Below are positions 11,897 through 21,900 of a DNA stretch of 64,000 bases, in pieces. The DNA is from Hyphodiscus hymeniophilus. Taxonomy: Eukaryota > Ascomycota > Leotiomycetes > Helotiales > Hyphodiscaceae. The stretch is taken from assembly GCA_016508695.1 (NCBI GenBank), contig VNKQ01000003.1:1798001-1862000 (forward strand). The letters are read 5' to 3'. A program made the position numbers and the translations under genes. The notes beneath the pieces were generated by a model. It worked only from the letters and a program-made list of their open reading frames with translations, did no database searches and was not told the DNA's origin. Numbering within the stretch: position 1 is the stretch's first letter; every line of letters begins with the position of its first letter.

Positions 11897-12731
11897 CCCC
11901 AAAACCTTGACTTTCTCTTCGCCTTGCTCGTATCTAGAAAATGCCTTTAGAAACCTGATGTCTGGGATGGGTAAGAGGCTTGTGCTAATATGCAGGAAGC
12001 CGAGAAGGCTGTGTTACCGTACCTTCCTCTGCCGCCGACTGAACCCTGGAGAAGTACAACGAGTGGCTCGAGACGCAAGGGTGTTGGCAGATGATATGCC
12101 GTTGTGCAAAAGTGTATTTTAGTCGAGACGAAGATAGGATCTCAAGACGATGAAGGTTGGGCAGATTCCATGAATGGCTTGGTTCACTGTTTCTCAGCCG
12201 CTCCGTCAAACGGTGGCCCCTTGCATTCCGGCCGAGGGGCTACCGTAGCGAGGTTCTTAATATTTGCCTTTGAAAAGACTCCAAGAAGAGTTTTGCAGGT
12301 TATTGCGTTAATGTTTTACAAGAAAGCAATTCAAGTGGATTCTCGAGTTGTTACGTGCTCCACTTCTTTCCACCCTTGAGCAGGCAGTCGAGGTGCAGCC
12401 TTTGTGGTCCTTTGAGGTATTTCTGCTAGTTTGAAATGCCACAACTACTGAAGAGAGGAGGCAGGTAAATCGAACCGCCTTTCTTATGCAAAGTAGCTTT
12501 TGATCTGCTGAGAATCCTACTATGTGAGTCTTCTTTATACGCATACATTTGAGAAAGTTCGATGCGCTTGCGAAGAAGGTACAGCACCCTACAATGTCTA
12601 ATTGATTCAAGTCATATCCACGGCTCTTGTCTCTATGGACCGAACTCTTTGTTTGTCTACTTACTCCTTGGTTGACTGATCTTCACCAAGAGACACTGTT
12701 CAATGTCGAATTCATACGCCTACCAGTAGTC
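11897..12731. other. Intergenic
   Basis: Upstream region of the phosphodiesterase gene and 3' flank of the DUF2306 gene. No domain-bearing frame, RNA gene or repeat was recognised. Confidence 0.55.
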
Positions 12732-13514
12732 TTAGTTGGCTACAGGTCGTGCCGTGACAGTTTTTCCTGAACGAGAACTCTCCCTCTCCCTCTCCCTCTC
12801 CCAAGACAGATACCCCTCAACGACAAGCAACGGTGCAATCCAACTCAAATAAATCATCTGACACCAACACGCGTAAAAGTCCGCCCCCCATCTTTCCATC
12901 CCCACCAGAAAAGTATTCGCCAAAACTCGAAACAAAACCCCGTTCCCGAACAAAACCGCAAAATTCTTCAACGCCCATTCTCGATGCAAAACCTTATCTC
13001 TCCTTACATACTGATGCCAAAGGGTCATGAAAAGCGTATAGAAAGTCGCAAAAGCCATGACACTAAACGCGAAGAACCCAGATTTGCCTCCGTCATTGCC
13101 GTAATTCTGTCTTAATGCGTAGAGGACACTCGCTGATGTTCCTAGAAGGACGAGGACGATGTACGTCCATGCTAGTCGGCTATGAAAAGATTTGGATATA
13201 TTTGGGGGATGGAGGTAGAGAAGGGAAATTTGGATTCCTAGGGCGAGAATGTTCGCGTAGATGTGGGTGTATATTATCAGTGGGGTTTTGTATAGAGGCT
13301 CACGGGCTTGTGGGTAGGGGTATGTGCGGTCGACGTGGCTCATACCGGATTCGATGCCGTAGAGGAAGAGCCATAATGAGGGAAGAAAGAGGGTTGAGTA
13401 GGTGAGTGAGATGGCGAAGTACGCTGCTTGTCTTACAATAGCTGAGATTCTATTGTGTATTGCTGACCTTCTACTGGGTGTAGAAAGTGTCTGTTTAGGG
13501 CGTTTTACACTCAT
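12732..13514 (-). CDS. DUF2306 multi-spanning membrane protein
   Basis: Intronless, 260 aa. Six hydrophobic segments are visible, among them ISLTYSTLFLPSLWLFLYGI, LIIYTHIYANILALGIQI and WTYIVLVLLGTSASVLYAL. Histidines typical of the DUF2306 family sit in YTHIYANI, in the segment after LWHQYVRRDK, and in LHREWALKNFA. The function of the family is not established. The C-terminus carries a low-complexity RERERERE stretch, encoded by a CTCTCC-type microsatellite (about 12779-12806 on the plus strand) and therefore possibly length-variable. The start is the only sensible Met (MSVKRPKQTL). Confidence 0.85.
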   Translation of the reverse strand: MSVKRPKQTLSTPSRRSAIHNRISAIVRQAAYFAISLTYSTLFLPSLWLFLYGIESGMSHVDRTYPYPQAREPLYKTPLIIYTHIYANILALGIQISLLYLHPPNISKSFHSRLAWTYIVLVLLGTSASVLYALRQNYGNDGGKSGFFAFSVMAFATFYTLFMTLWHQYVRRDKVLHREWALKNFAVLFGNGVLFRVLANTFLVGMERWGADFYACWCQMIYLSWIAPLLVVEGYLSWERERERESSRSGKTVTARPVAN

Positions 13515-14575
13515 GTTGGAGCTTGAATCGATGTGGAGGCGAAGGAGTTTTGACCTCGAATTTCTGCAAATTGTGTAGAGGTTTAACGATTTGATTTGGA
13601 GTGGGGTGAGACTTCTCTACAAATTACTGTATTCGAATCCTGACACCACGTGACAAGAACGGTCCTGTCACATCACTACCTTTCACTGCGCCACAGTCTG
13701 AACAGTTATTCTGAGAAGAGAAGAATGCTAAAGAAATCACACTATGAAATACACTTGTATAAGCACGCTGAGGTATGCTAATCTGCGCTGAAAAAATCTT
13801 GCCACTATCGAAGCCTTTCTTCTGCACGGCGAAACTCTCGGAATGCAGATTCCTGGTGGCAGAGGGCCTTCAAAACTAGGAGACATAGTCATTACTCAAT
13901 AATACCACCAGACGATAGCTCCGAGTTCTGGAGAGATGTGAGTCATCGCGGTTTAAGAGGGGGGCTTCTCTAATGCGTCTTTTAATGCTACTAACGGAAC
14001 GATCAAAGGGAAGACCAAAAATATTGGTGTATTAGCGTTACACACTGGCATACGCTGTAGAAATGGTTGTCGAACAGAGTCCTATTGACTGAAAACTCTT
14101 TTGACCTGCGATGGAGAGACTTCAGAGGTCCAAACTGTAGATTCGTGCAGGGGCAGATGTTATCTAAGATTTTTAAATTTTTAGTTTATTGATTCATTTA
14201 TTTATTTATTGCCAATTCCGAAAGAAAAGCATATCGCAACGCTATGCTACGAGACGCAAATACAATCAATACAGTAATAAACGCCTCACACAATCAAGAG
14301 TAGCATACAGTTCAGCTGGCAACGCTTTTTTGCATGGTGCAGAGACCTTTGTTGAGATGATTCAGTCCAGCTGAAACATTTTCCTATGCCGTTCATATGC
14401 TGCCAATTCGAATCCAGGTCCAGCTGGAACTCCTTCTTACCTCTTGTGTATCTATCTAGAAAGGTAAGTGCAACATACCGCCAAAAGGGGTTTTCAGGCC
14501 AGCTATGTCGCCGAACTGATCCTTCTTGTTCTGTCCATACCTCATCAAAGAACTACTCACCTGTCCGTGGAGATT
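13515..14575. other. Intergenic with A/T-rich patch
   Basis: About 1 kb between minus-strand genes. It includes the promoter of the DUF2306 gene with CACGTGAC at 13648-13655, and an A/T-rich patch around 14166-14215 (TTTATT repeats). No coding sequence is recognised. Confidence 0.55.
13648..13655. promoter_or_regulatory. CACGTGAC E-box-like site upstream of the DUF2306 gene
   Basis: CACGTGAC lies 134 bp upstream of the DUF2306 start. The core is the palindromic binding site of bHLH factors (Cbf1/Pho4 type in yeasts). Similar CACGTG cores lie upstream of two other genes in this window. Function is inferred from the motif only. Confidence 0.3.
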
Positions 14576-17299
14576 CTACAAATCGGCAGGCTCAGCCCAA
14601 CTGTCCCCGAGAGATCTACGGTTTCGCTTCGCATGCCGGGGGTGTGTATAGGCATAATCGTGATCGGTCCAGACCTCGGAGGCATTTCGCTTCTGGGTCT
14701 TACGAGTAGCCATACGAGGCGAAAGGGGTCCGTCTGAAGATCCGTCTGCTTCGTATCCACTTCCGGTGTTTGATGCTGATGCCTCTGAAGGTGCAACACC
14801 GTCGCTATGATGGTGTCTTGGGGATTGACGTCGAGCAGGGTTCTTGGTTACGGAAATCCGTAACTCAGTTGCTCGATTCAGTGTTTTTGGCCTCTTCGCT
14901 TGTGAGCTGGTACTGTCGGAACTATCGTCTCCCAAATATTTCCGCTTATTCGTTGATGAGTTCTTTGAAACGATTGGTTGGAACGCTTCTCGTCGCTGGG
15001 CGACGGTCGGTTTTGACGAGGCACTAGCACCCGAGATGCGTCGAGATTGTCGTCTAAGACCTCGAAGCCTTTTTGATAGCGGCTCTCTTGCATTGCCTTG
15101 CTCCGTGGTCTTTGTTCTCTTTGATGGTGACGCTGACTCGGAGGAAATAGCCTCCGAGCCATCATCCTCATGACCAGACTTCCGTTTGCTAGCCCGATGA
15201 GGCTTAATCTCTTGCCCCTCAATGGTCGGTCGCTGGTAGACCTTCAATGGCAAGCTTTTGTTCCGCTTTCTAATGTCAATATTCTTTTGTTTGACTTCCA
15301 GGTTGTTGAAGTGCTTGTCAATGCTGTTTCCGTTACGGCCCTCCCTTGTCCTTTGTCGTGCTACTTGCTCTTTCGTCAAATGTTCCAACGTCAAAGCATA
15401 ACAAAGAGTTTGGGGATAGTAGCTATTGTAGTCTCTTTGATTGTTCCAAGGTTGGCAATCGCGGATGAAGTCGTTGACGACTTTCTCCATGTTGCACCAG
15501 TCGTTATCTCTATTGATGGCGAATTTCTTCGGATTATGGAATGGCCGTGTGTCCGCTTTGACGTTGTAGTCCTTGCAGAGTTTAGGAAAGTCGAAGAACT
15601 TTTCTAGGCAGAACAGATGGACATATCCCGCACTATTTTGAAGAGGATCCAATGGCAAATCGTTTGAAGCATGCTCGTCGAATGCTACGCGGTACTCGCC
15701 CACAGCAATCGTATTGGTTTTTATGACACAGTCTCGGAATCGACATTTGTGGGAAAAATCTTTGTGAGGATAGAGTAAATTGGAGTCTGCAGGGCAAATC
15801 TGTATCCAAAGAGTGAGAGGACCGTCAGGTTGCGGGTGATTTTCAAGATATTCGAGCAGTTGCTTCTGGGCAAACTTGAAGTGAGGTTTGAGTTCGCCTG
15901 TCTCGGTGTACTCGAATGTGGGTCTATGAGTATCCGGGTTGGTTGATCCCCAGCTTCTAGGCACTGCAGATTTTGGAAGAGGCGCATAGTACCTCTTAGG
16001 ATTGAAGCGCTTGATGTTCTCGGAGCGAGCGTTCTTGTGCTTCTTGTCCTCTTTCGCACCCTTCGAAGCTTTGGTCGTTTTAGACTGGTGTTCTGTGTTG
16101 ATCTCTGGCTCTGGAGAAGTGAAGAGAGATGGTATCATCGGTAGTCGGTGCCTTTGATGTTGTGGGAACACCGGCTGGGAAAACTGGGAGTATTCTGAAG
16201 GTGCGTGTAGGTACCGCGAAGGTTGCGGATTTACCGGTTGTGGATACTTTGTTTGTCCGTATGGCTGGTATTGCGGATATGCCGGCGGCTGCGCATAAGT
16301 TGGGTATGCTGGGTAAGCCGGTTGTCCATAGCCGTGGTAATTTGAGTAAGCTGGTTGTCGAAATGCACGATCTGCCGCATGCATCGATTGTCCGGTGTGG
16401 GCAAAGTAATCATCGAAGTTTCCAGCACTTGGACTATTAGGCATTGCGTAGTTTTGCGGTCTCGTTACTGGTATAGAATTCGCTTCTAGCATAGTATTGA
16501 GGTTCACCAGGGCTTCAGCATCGTCAAAGCCGATACCCATGACAAGGTCTTTTGTTCCTCCCTGGTCAATACTCACCTGGCCAGGGTCTTGTTGGCTGGA
16601 CAAGTCAAATTGATCTAGGGGCTGCAGAGGAGAAAGAAGGAAGGAGGGATCCTGACTCACCAACGTATTGGCTGTGGGCTGGAAGTTATAGTCAAACCCA
16701 GATGAAGTTATCATTGATGGATCAACTGTGGAAGCCGGAGCAGCTGCCTCGTATGACGTGTTAGCAAGATTGGCCAAGTTCGAGGTAGACTTAGCTGCGG
16801 CTTTCTTGAGCCTTCGGTGCTCTTTTCTGTCTCTTTTCTCTCTTTTACTGACATGTGCCACGTGTTTTTGGCGTAGCCAGAGGAACTCTTCTTGAGGGCT
16901 AACAGGTGGAATGCTATCAGGAGGTGTTGGCTCATCGTCCAATTCGTTAGATACTGATTGCTCCTGGTCCTCCAATGCTGTTGGATCTTCAGAGTATAGC
17001 CCCGAGATCTGGGTGTCGGTCTCTAATCCGCTGTTCAATGCCGACATAACCATAGGAGTATTGGGTGCATTTCCATTGTCACCTTGTAGTTGCATGTTGG
17101 CGAAGAGTTGTTGGCTCTCAAAGCCCAACATATAGTTTGGGTCTCCAATTCCTGAGTTCTCATTTAAGTAGTCCTCAAAGTCAAAGTCCTCGGGTATTTC
17201 CTTGCAGAAGTCTGAATCAGTAAGTTCCAGTGCATCGGTATTCGGCGCTGACTCAAAATCTAGGAGCTCGGAAATGTTATTGTCTTTGGAGGAGCCCAT
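14576..17299 (-). CDS. Large fungal protein with possible zinc-binding core, function unknown
   Basis: Single exon, 907 aa. It begins with an acidic segment (EIPEDFDFEDYLNE) reminiscent of activation domains, then Tyr/Pro/Gln-rich sequence (about 325-400), then a compact core (about 440-690). The core holds possible metal ligands C519-x4-C524 (CRFRDC) and H561-x2-C564 (HLFC), and motifs such as GPLTLWIQICPADSNLLYP and NNQRDYNSYYPQTLCYALT. The C-terminal 200 residues are basic and Ser-rich with several bipartite nuclear-signal-like clusters (KRKSGHEDD, SKRTKT, KRPKTL). I infer a nuclear protein. The C-x4-C...H-x2-C arrangement is loosely PARP-finger-like, but I do not recognise the family. An E-box (17707-17712) lies about 400 bp upstream. 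Confidence 0.8.
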   Translation of the reverse strand: MGSSKDNNISELLDFESAPNTDALELTDSDFCKEIPEDFDFEDYLNENSGIGDPNYMLGFESQQLFANMQLQGDNGNAPNTPMVMSALNSGLETDTQISGLYSEDPTALEDQEQSVSNELDDEPTPPDSIPPVSPQEEFLWLRQKHVAHVSKREKRDRKEHRRLKKAAAKSTSNLANLANTSYEAAAPASTVDPSMITSSGFDYNFQPTANTLVSQDPSFLLSPLQPLDQFDLSSQQDPGQVSIDQGGTKDLVMGIGFDDAEALVNLNTMLEANSIPVTRPQNYAMPNSPSAGNFDDYFAHTGQSMHAADRAFRQPAYSNYHGYGQPAYPAYPTYAQPPAYPQYQPYGQTKYPQPVNPQPSRYLHAPSEYSQFSQPVFPQHQRHRLPMIPSLFTSPEPEINTEHQSKTTKASKGAKEDKKHKNARSENIKRFNPKRYYAPLPKSAVPRSWGSTNPDTHRPTFEYTETGELKPHFKFAQKQLLEYLENHPQPDGPLTLWIQICPADSNLLYPHKDFSHKCRFRDCVIKTNTIAVGEYRVAFDEHASNDLPLDPLQNSAGYVHLFCLEKFFDFPKLCKDYNVKADTRPFHNPKKFAINRDNDWCNMEKVVNDFIRDCQPWNNQRDYNSYYPQTLCYALTLEHLTKEQVARQRTREGRNGNSIDKHFNNLEVKQKNIDIRKRNKSLPLKVYQRPTIEGQEIKPHRASKRKSGHEDDGSEAISSESASPSKRTKTTEQGNAREPLSKRLRGLRRQSRRISGASASSKPTVAQRREAFQPIVSKNSSTNKRKYLGDDSSDSTSSQAKRPKTLNRATELRISVTKNPARRQSPRHHHSDGVAPSEASASNTGSGYEADGSSDGPLSPRMATRKTQKRNASEVWTDHDYAYTHPRHAKRNRRSLGDSWAEPADL

Positions 17300-18941
17300 T
17301 GCGTGGAGAGTACAAGCCAGTCGTATTGATTAGTGGGGTATATAGCACGATCCGGTCGTGGCTATCAAACAAGATTGGTTTAATGAGAAAAGAAACAACA
17401 ATGGGATTGAGCCGCCCGTGGGATATATATGGCTCGAGTGCACCTTTGTCTACGGAGCAACTCGCAAAAGCGATATTGAGATCAAAGAGAGAAGAAAGGA
17501 GATTGTTCAATGAATACAATAACAGTTGCGCTTTGGTGGATCAAGCTTGCAAAGCTGAAAGAATCTTTCAACCTTTCACCTCTTTGTCCATGACTAGCAA
17601 ACAATCTCCTGAAGGAACTAGCAGAGCTGATAAGACGAGTTGAGGGCCTGAACCACGTTAATTCATCGATGTTGATACTGCAGACAAGGGCAAAGTCTGA
17701 TTGAGACACGTGTGGGTGATGCCGCCGAAAGGGACAGTGAGTGCAGGATCAGAACACCAGTGCTCAGAGATGAGGAGGACTATTCAAATAAATTTGAGGC
17801 ACACGCTCTCTAGCTTGCCTGTGTTACCTATCAGAACCAAGTCAGCCTCTCTCAACAGCACGGTACCTGAGGCTTAGCAGCATATGGTAGAGGCAATAAT
17901 CAGAAGGTCTCCAAGAAAGATCACATCATTGGATTTCAGAACAGGTCTGTGATAATATTTCCGGGTCTCATCATTCGAAGCCGCGTGGTGGCAAAGTTCA
18001 ATAGTCCATGAACGATGGAAGAGAATGATCTAAAAATAAACATACCTCAGAAAGCGTGGGGCTGAAAGACCTCAACTCATTAAGTCAACCCTAGAAACGA
18101 AGGACAGGCAATGCATCCATGACATTCTTTCTCGAGGAATTCAAGTTCATAGCTGGGTATCTTGAGTACCAGTGTGCGTGGGCAACATTTGGGAGAGCAT
18201 GTCCTCGTTCTTTAGCGTCTTCCCTCTGTCACGTATGCAATGACTGCAGTAGAAGGCAATCTCGGCGTGCCATATCCATCGTTACTTGTCCAGGACCTAA
18301 TCATCAAGCAGGCGAGGAGACGTTTGAGATCGACATTTTAACCACTCTCTTGTTGTGTGCCAATAGTAGTCTATTTCACTCTCAATTGGAAGAATGTTTG
18401 AAGGTTTCGGATCGTCGATGAAGAAGTAGAGGACTACGAGCTTGGATCGTTCGTGATCTAATTGCGATCCGACTTCAGTGAGGTTATCTGCGCCATTGCT
18501 TGAATATTGCCCGGAATGTGGTGCTGGGGATGCTGGTGATACTGGTGATAATGGTGGTGCATGGGCGAGAAACAATCGGGAGGGGGGAGAATCTGGGGAA
18601 ATTCAAGTAGGTACCTTAGGCTGGTGGGGAACCTGTGCGTAGGCCGGTAAGGTAAGGTAGTTTTAGTGGTTTCAGGCACGTGACCTATCGTCATCAGACA
18701 AGGATAGGTAGGTACCTTAGGTTCGGTTCTGAATACGAAGTACGGGGAAGACCAGCGAAACTTGACCGTCAGATGCCCATTACCCTTCTCCAAACACCAT
18801 TTACGCTCGTTACCAAATTTATCCTCCGGTCACATACAGCCGGGAGCCATTGTGACCCTCTCAGGCCGCCTTTTTTTCGAATTAACAGCGAGCGCAGTAG
18901 AGCTCGGCCCTGTTAAGGAGAACATCGGTCACAAAATCAGC
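17300..18941. other. Shared divergent upstream region, about 1.6 kb
   Basis: Separates the 907-aa gene (-) from the CPS1/DIP2 gene (+). It contains CACGTG boxes at 17707-17712 and 18677-18684 and two copies of GTAGGTACCTTAGG (18607-18620 and 18708-18721), close to the CPS1 start. Open frames near 18119-18421 and 18297-18575 have no recognisable domain. Confidence 0.6.
18607..18721. promoter_or_regulatory. Paired GTAGGTACCTTAGG motifs and CACGTGAC box upstream of CPS1
   Basis: The 14-mer GTAGGTACCTTAGG occurs at 18607-18620 and again at 18708-18721, with a GGTAAGGTAAGGTAG run at about 18646-18660 between them and CACGTGAC at 18677-18684. The core AGGTACCT is a perfect palindrome. The position, 220-335 bp upstream of the start codon, suggests promoter elements. 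The core with TTAG recurs upstream of the DUF3455 gene (36248-36258). Confidence 0.4.
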
Positions 18942-21900
18942 ATGGAGGGTAGCAATCCGGAATTGCAGGTTAAGCTCGCGGAGCTTGAGCATGAATTGGA
19001 GGTGAGTACCGGTTCCCCTCATCACCAACAAAACAAGGCTTCCCGAAGGTGTCGTGTGCGCCTTCAAGACCTGGAAAGGACCAGTCCAAAGTCGGTTCAT
19101 ATGGATTCAAAGGTGCTGATACTTACTGCGCACAGGAAGGAGATATCACAGAAAAGGGGTATGTTTATGCGTAGTCCCAGAACCCGAAATCCGTTGCTAA
19201 TTATACATTTCAGCTATCAGAAACGTCGAACAATCTTGCTGTCGCAGTTTCTCGGGAACTCGCCCGTAGCAGCAGAGCTGAAAGGCTTAAGAATACATTC
19301 GCCAGATGATACCGTACATCCCTTGAACAATGGCTCTCGAACGGCTTCTCTTTCTGCTCTCAATTCGAATGTACGGATATCTGGAGACCAATATGGACCT
19401 CCACCAGAAATACCACCTCAGTCGGCAGCGAGATCAAGCACTGGACGGTTAGATACAATGGCAAGCGATTATGGGAGCTTTGCGAATAATCGGGGTCAGG
19501 GCGGCCAAGTATTTGCACAAGGCGGGCGACCTGAGCAATTGCGATTAGGAGTCAATAATCCAGAACAAAGGAAATCCTCATATGGCCAAGAATTATTTTT
19601 ACCCAAGACCCCACAGTTTGGAGGAGATTCGCCAGAGCCTACTATGACGATGGCATCAACAATGTCAGGTGTGAATTACGCTTTTAATCCTGCGCATCAG
19701 GTCGGATACAATGAAGAAAACGGTGGAGTGTATGACCAAAGCCATGCTGGCACGATGATGGACTCCCACGGAACAATGCTTGGTGAATCTCAGCAGGGTT
19801 ACTTCTCTGACTTCGCTGGCCAGCAAGCTTATGACGGAACGCCGAATGCCTATGGTGGAGGCCCGCATAGGTACTCATCTAGCGACGCATTCTCCCCAAC
19901 GGCTGCCATGGCCCCTCCGATGTTAACTACGAGTGATCTGCCTCCCCCAGCTGCGCTCGAGTATCAAATGCCTTTGGAGCCGCGTGAGGTACCTTTTGCC
20001 GTATATGATCCACACGATGCAAACACGCCAATGTCAAGATTTGATAATATAGCGGCCGTCCTAAGACATCGAAGTCGGACGACAGGGAAGGCCCCAGCAT
20101 ACTGGGTGTTAGACGGCAGAGGGAAGGAAACTTCATCTATTACTTGGGACAAACTGAGCAGCAGAGCAGAGAAAGTTGCTCAAGTAATCAGAGATAAAAG
20201 CTCTCTGTATCGTGGAGATCGAGTCGCTTTGATATACCGAGATTCGGAGATCATCGAATTCGCCATAGCACTTCTTGGTTGTTTCATTGCTGGTGTTGTT
20301 GCAGTTCCCATCAACGATCTCGAAGACTATGCGAAACTCAACGTCATCTTGACTTCCACACAAGCGCATTTAGCCCTCACAACTGATAACAACCTGAAAG
20401 CATTTCAGCGGGATATTACCACACAAAAGCTAAATTGGCCTCGGGGAGTTGAATGGTGGAAGACGAACGAGTTCGGAAGCTTTCATCCCAAGAAGAAGGA
20501 CGAAGTGCCGCCTTTGACAGTACCAGATTTGGCGTATATTGAATTCTCACGAGCTCCCACGGGAGACCTGCGTGGAGTGGTGATGAGTCATCGTACCATC
20601 ATGCACCAAATGGCCTGTTTAAGTGCGATAATCTCAACAGTGCCAACAGGTGCTGGTGGCGACACGTTCAACTCAGGCCTGAGAGACAAAAATGGGAGAC
20701 TGATGGCAGGCGGGCCTAGCCGTGGCGAGATACTTCTCTCATATTTAGATCCCCGACAAGGAATTGGTATGATTCTTGGCGTCCTGTTGACCGTCTATGG
20801 TGGGCATACCACAGTGTGGATGGAAAATAAAGCAGTCGAAACACCAGGCCTTTACGCCAACTTGATCACAAAGTATAGGGCAACTTTGATGCTCGCAGAC
20901 TACCCTGGTCTCAAACGAGCAGCGTATAATTATCAGCAAGACCCTATGACCACAAGGAACTTCAAGAAGGGAATGGAACCTAATTTCCAACACGTCAAAC
21001 TATGTCTAATAGACACATTGACGGTCGATAGCGAATTCCATGAAGTTCTTGCAGATCGTTGGCTCCGACCGATGAGAAATCCTAGGGCACGAGAGTTAGT
21101 CGCGCCTATGCTGTGTCTCCCTGAGCATGGCGGAATGGTGATCAGTATGCGAGATTGGCTTGGTGGAGAAGAGCGCATGGGATGCCCATTGAAGTTAGAC
21201 ATGGGATCCGATACCGAGTCCGTGGACGAGAAGCCAGAAGAGAAAGAAAAGCCCGCCAACAATGCTTTTGGGAGCTTAATTGGTGGTGGCACCACTACCC
21301 CTGCGGAGCAGAAGGACAGGACAGAATTAAGCGAAGTACTCCTGGATAGGGAGGCTCTAAAGACCAACGAGGTTGTAGTTGTAGCTATCGGAGAAGAAGC
21401 ACGCAAGAAAGCAAATAGCGATCCCGGGACTGTTCGTGTGGGCGCATTTGGGTTCCCAATACCTGATGCTACCATGGCCGTTGTTGATCCAGAAACCGGT
21501 CTGCTCGCCTCTCCCCATTCCGTTGGGGAAATCTGGGTAGATTCTCCGTCTCTTTCGGGCGGATTCTGGGCTCTACCGAAACACACCGAGCAGATCTTCC
21601 ATGCCCGACCATATAAGTTCGAACAAGGAGATCCAACACCCATGATGGTCGAGCCAGAGTTTCTGCGTACAGGTTTATTGGGAACAGTGATCGAGGGGAA
21701 GATCTTTGTCCTAGGTTTGTATGAAGATCGGCTGCGACAAAAAGTCGAATGGGTCGAGCATGGCCACGAGGTTGCGGAGCATCGGTACTTCTTCGTGCAG
21801 CACATCATCGTGAGTATCATGAAGAATGTCCCAAAGATATATGACTGTTCTGCTTTCGATGTATTTGTCAACGACGAACATCTGCCAATAGTGTTACTCG

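Noticed and set aside
12779..12806. CTCTCC microsatellite as a non-coding repeat
   Set aside because: It is within the DUF2306 coding sequence and encodes the RERERERE stretch.
18119..18421. Plus-strand open frame of 100 codons upstream of CPS1
   Set aside because: Cys-containing but with no regular zinc-finger spacing and no consistent exon partners.
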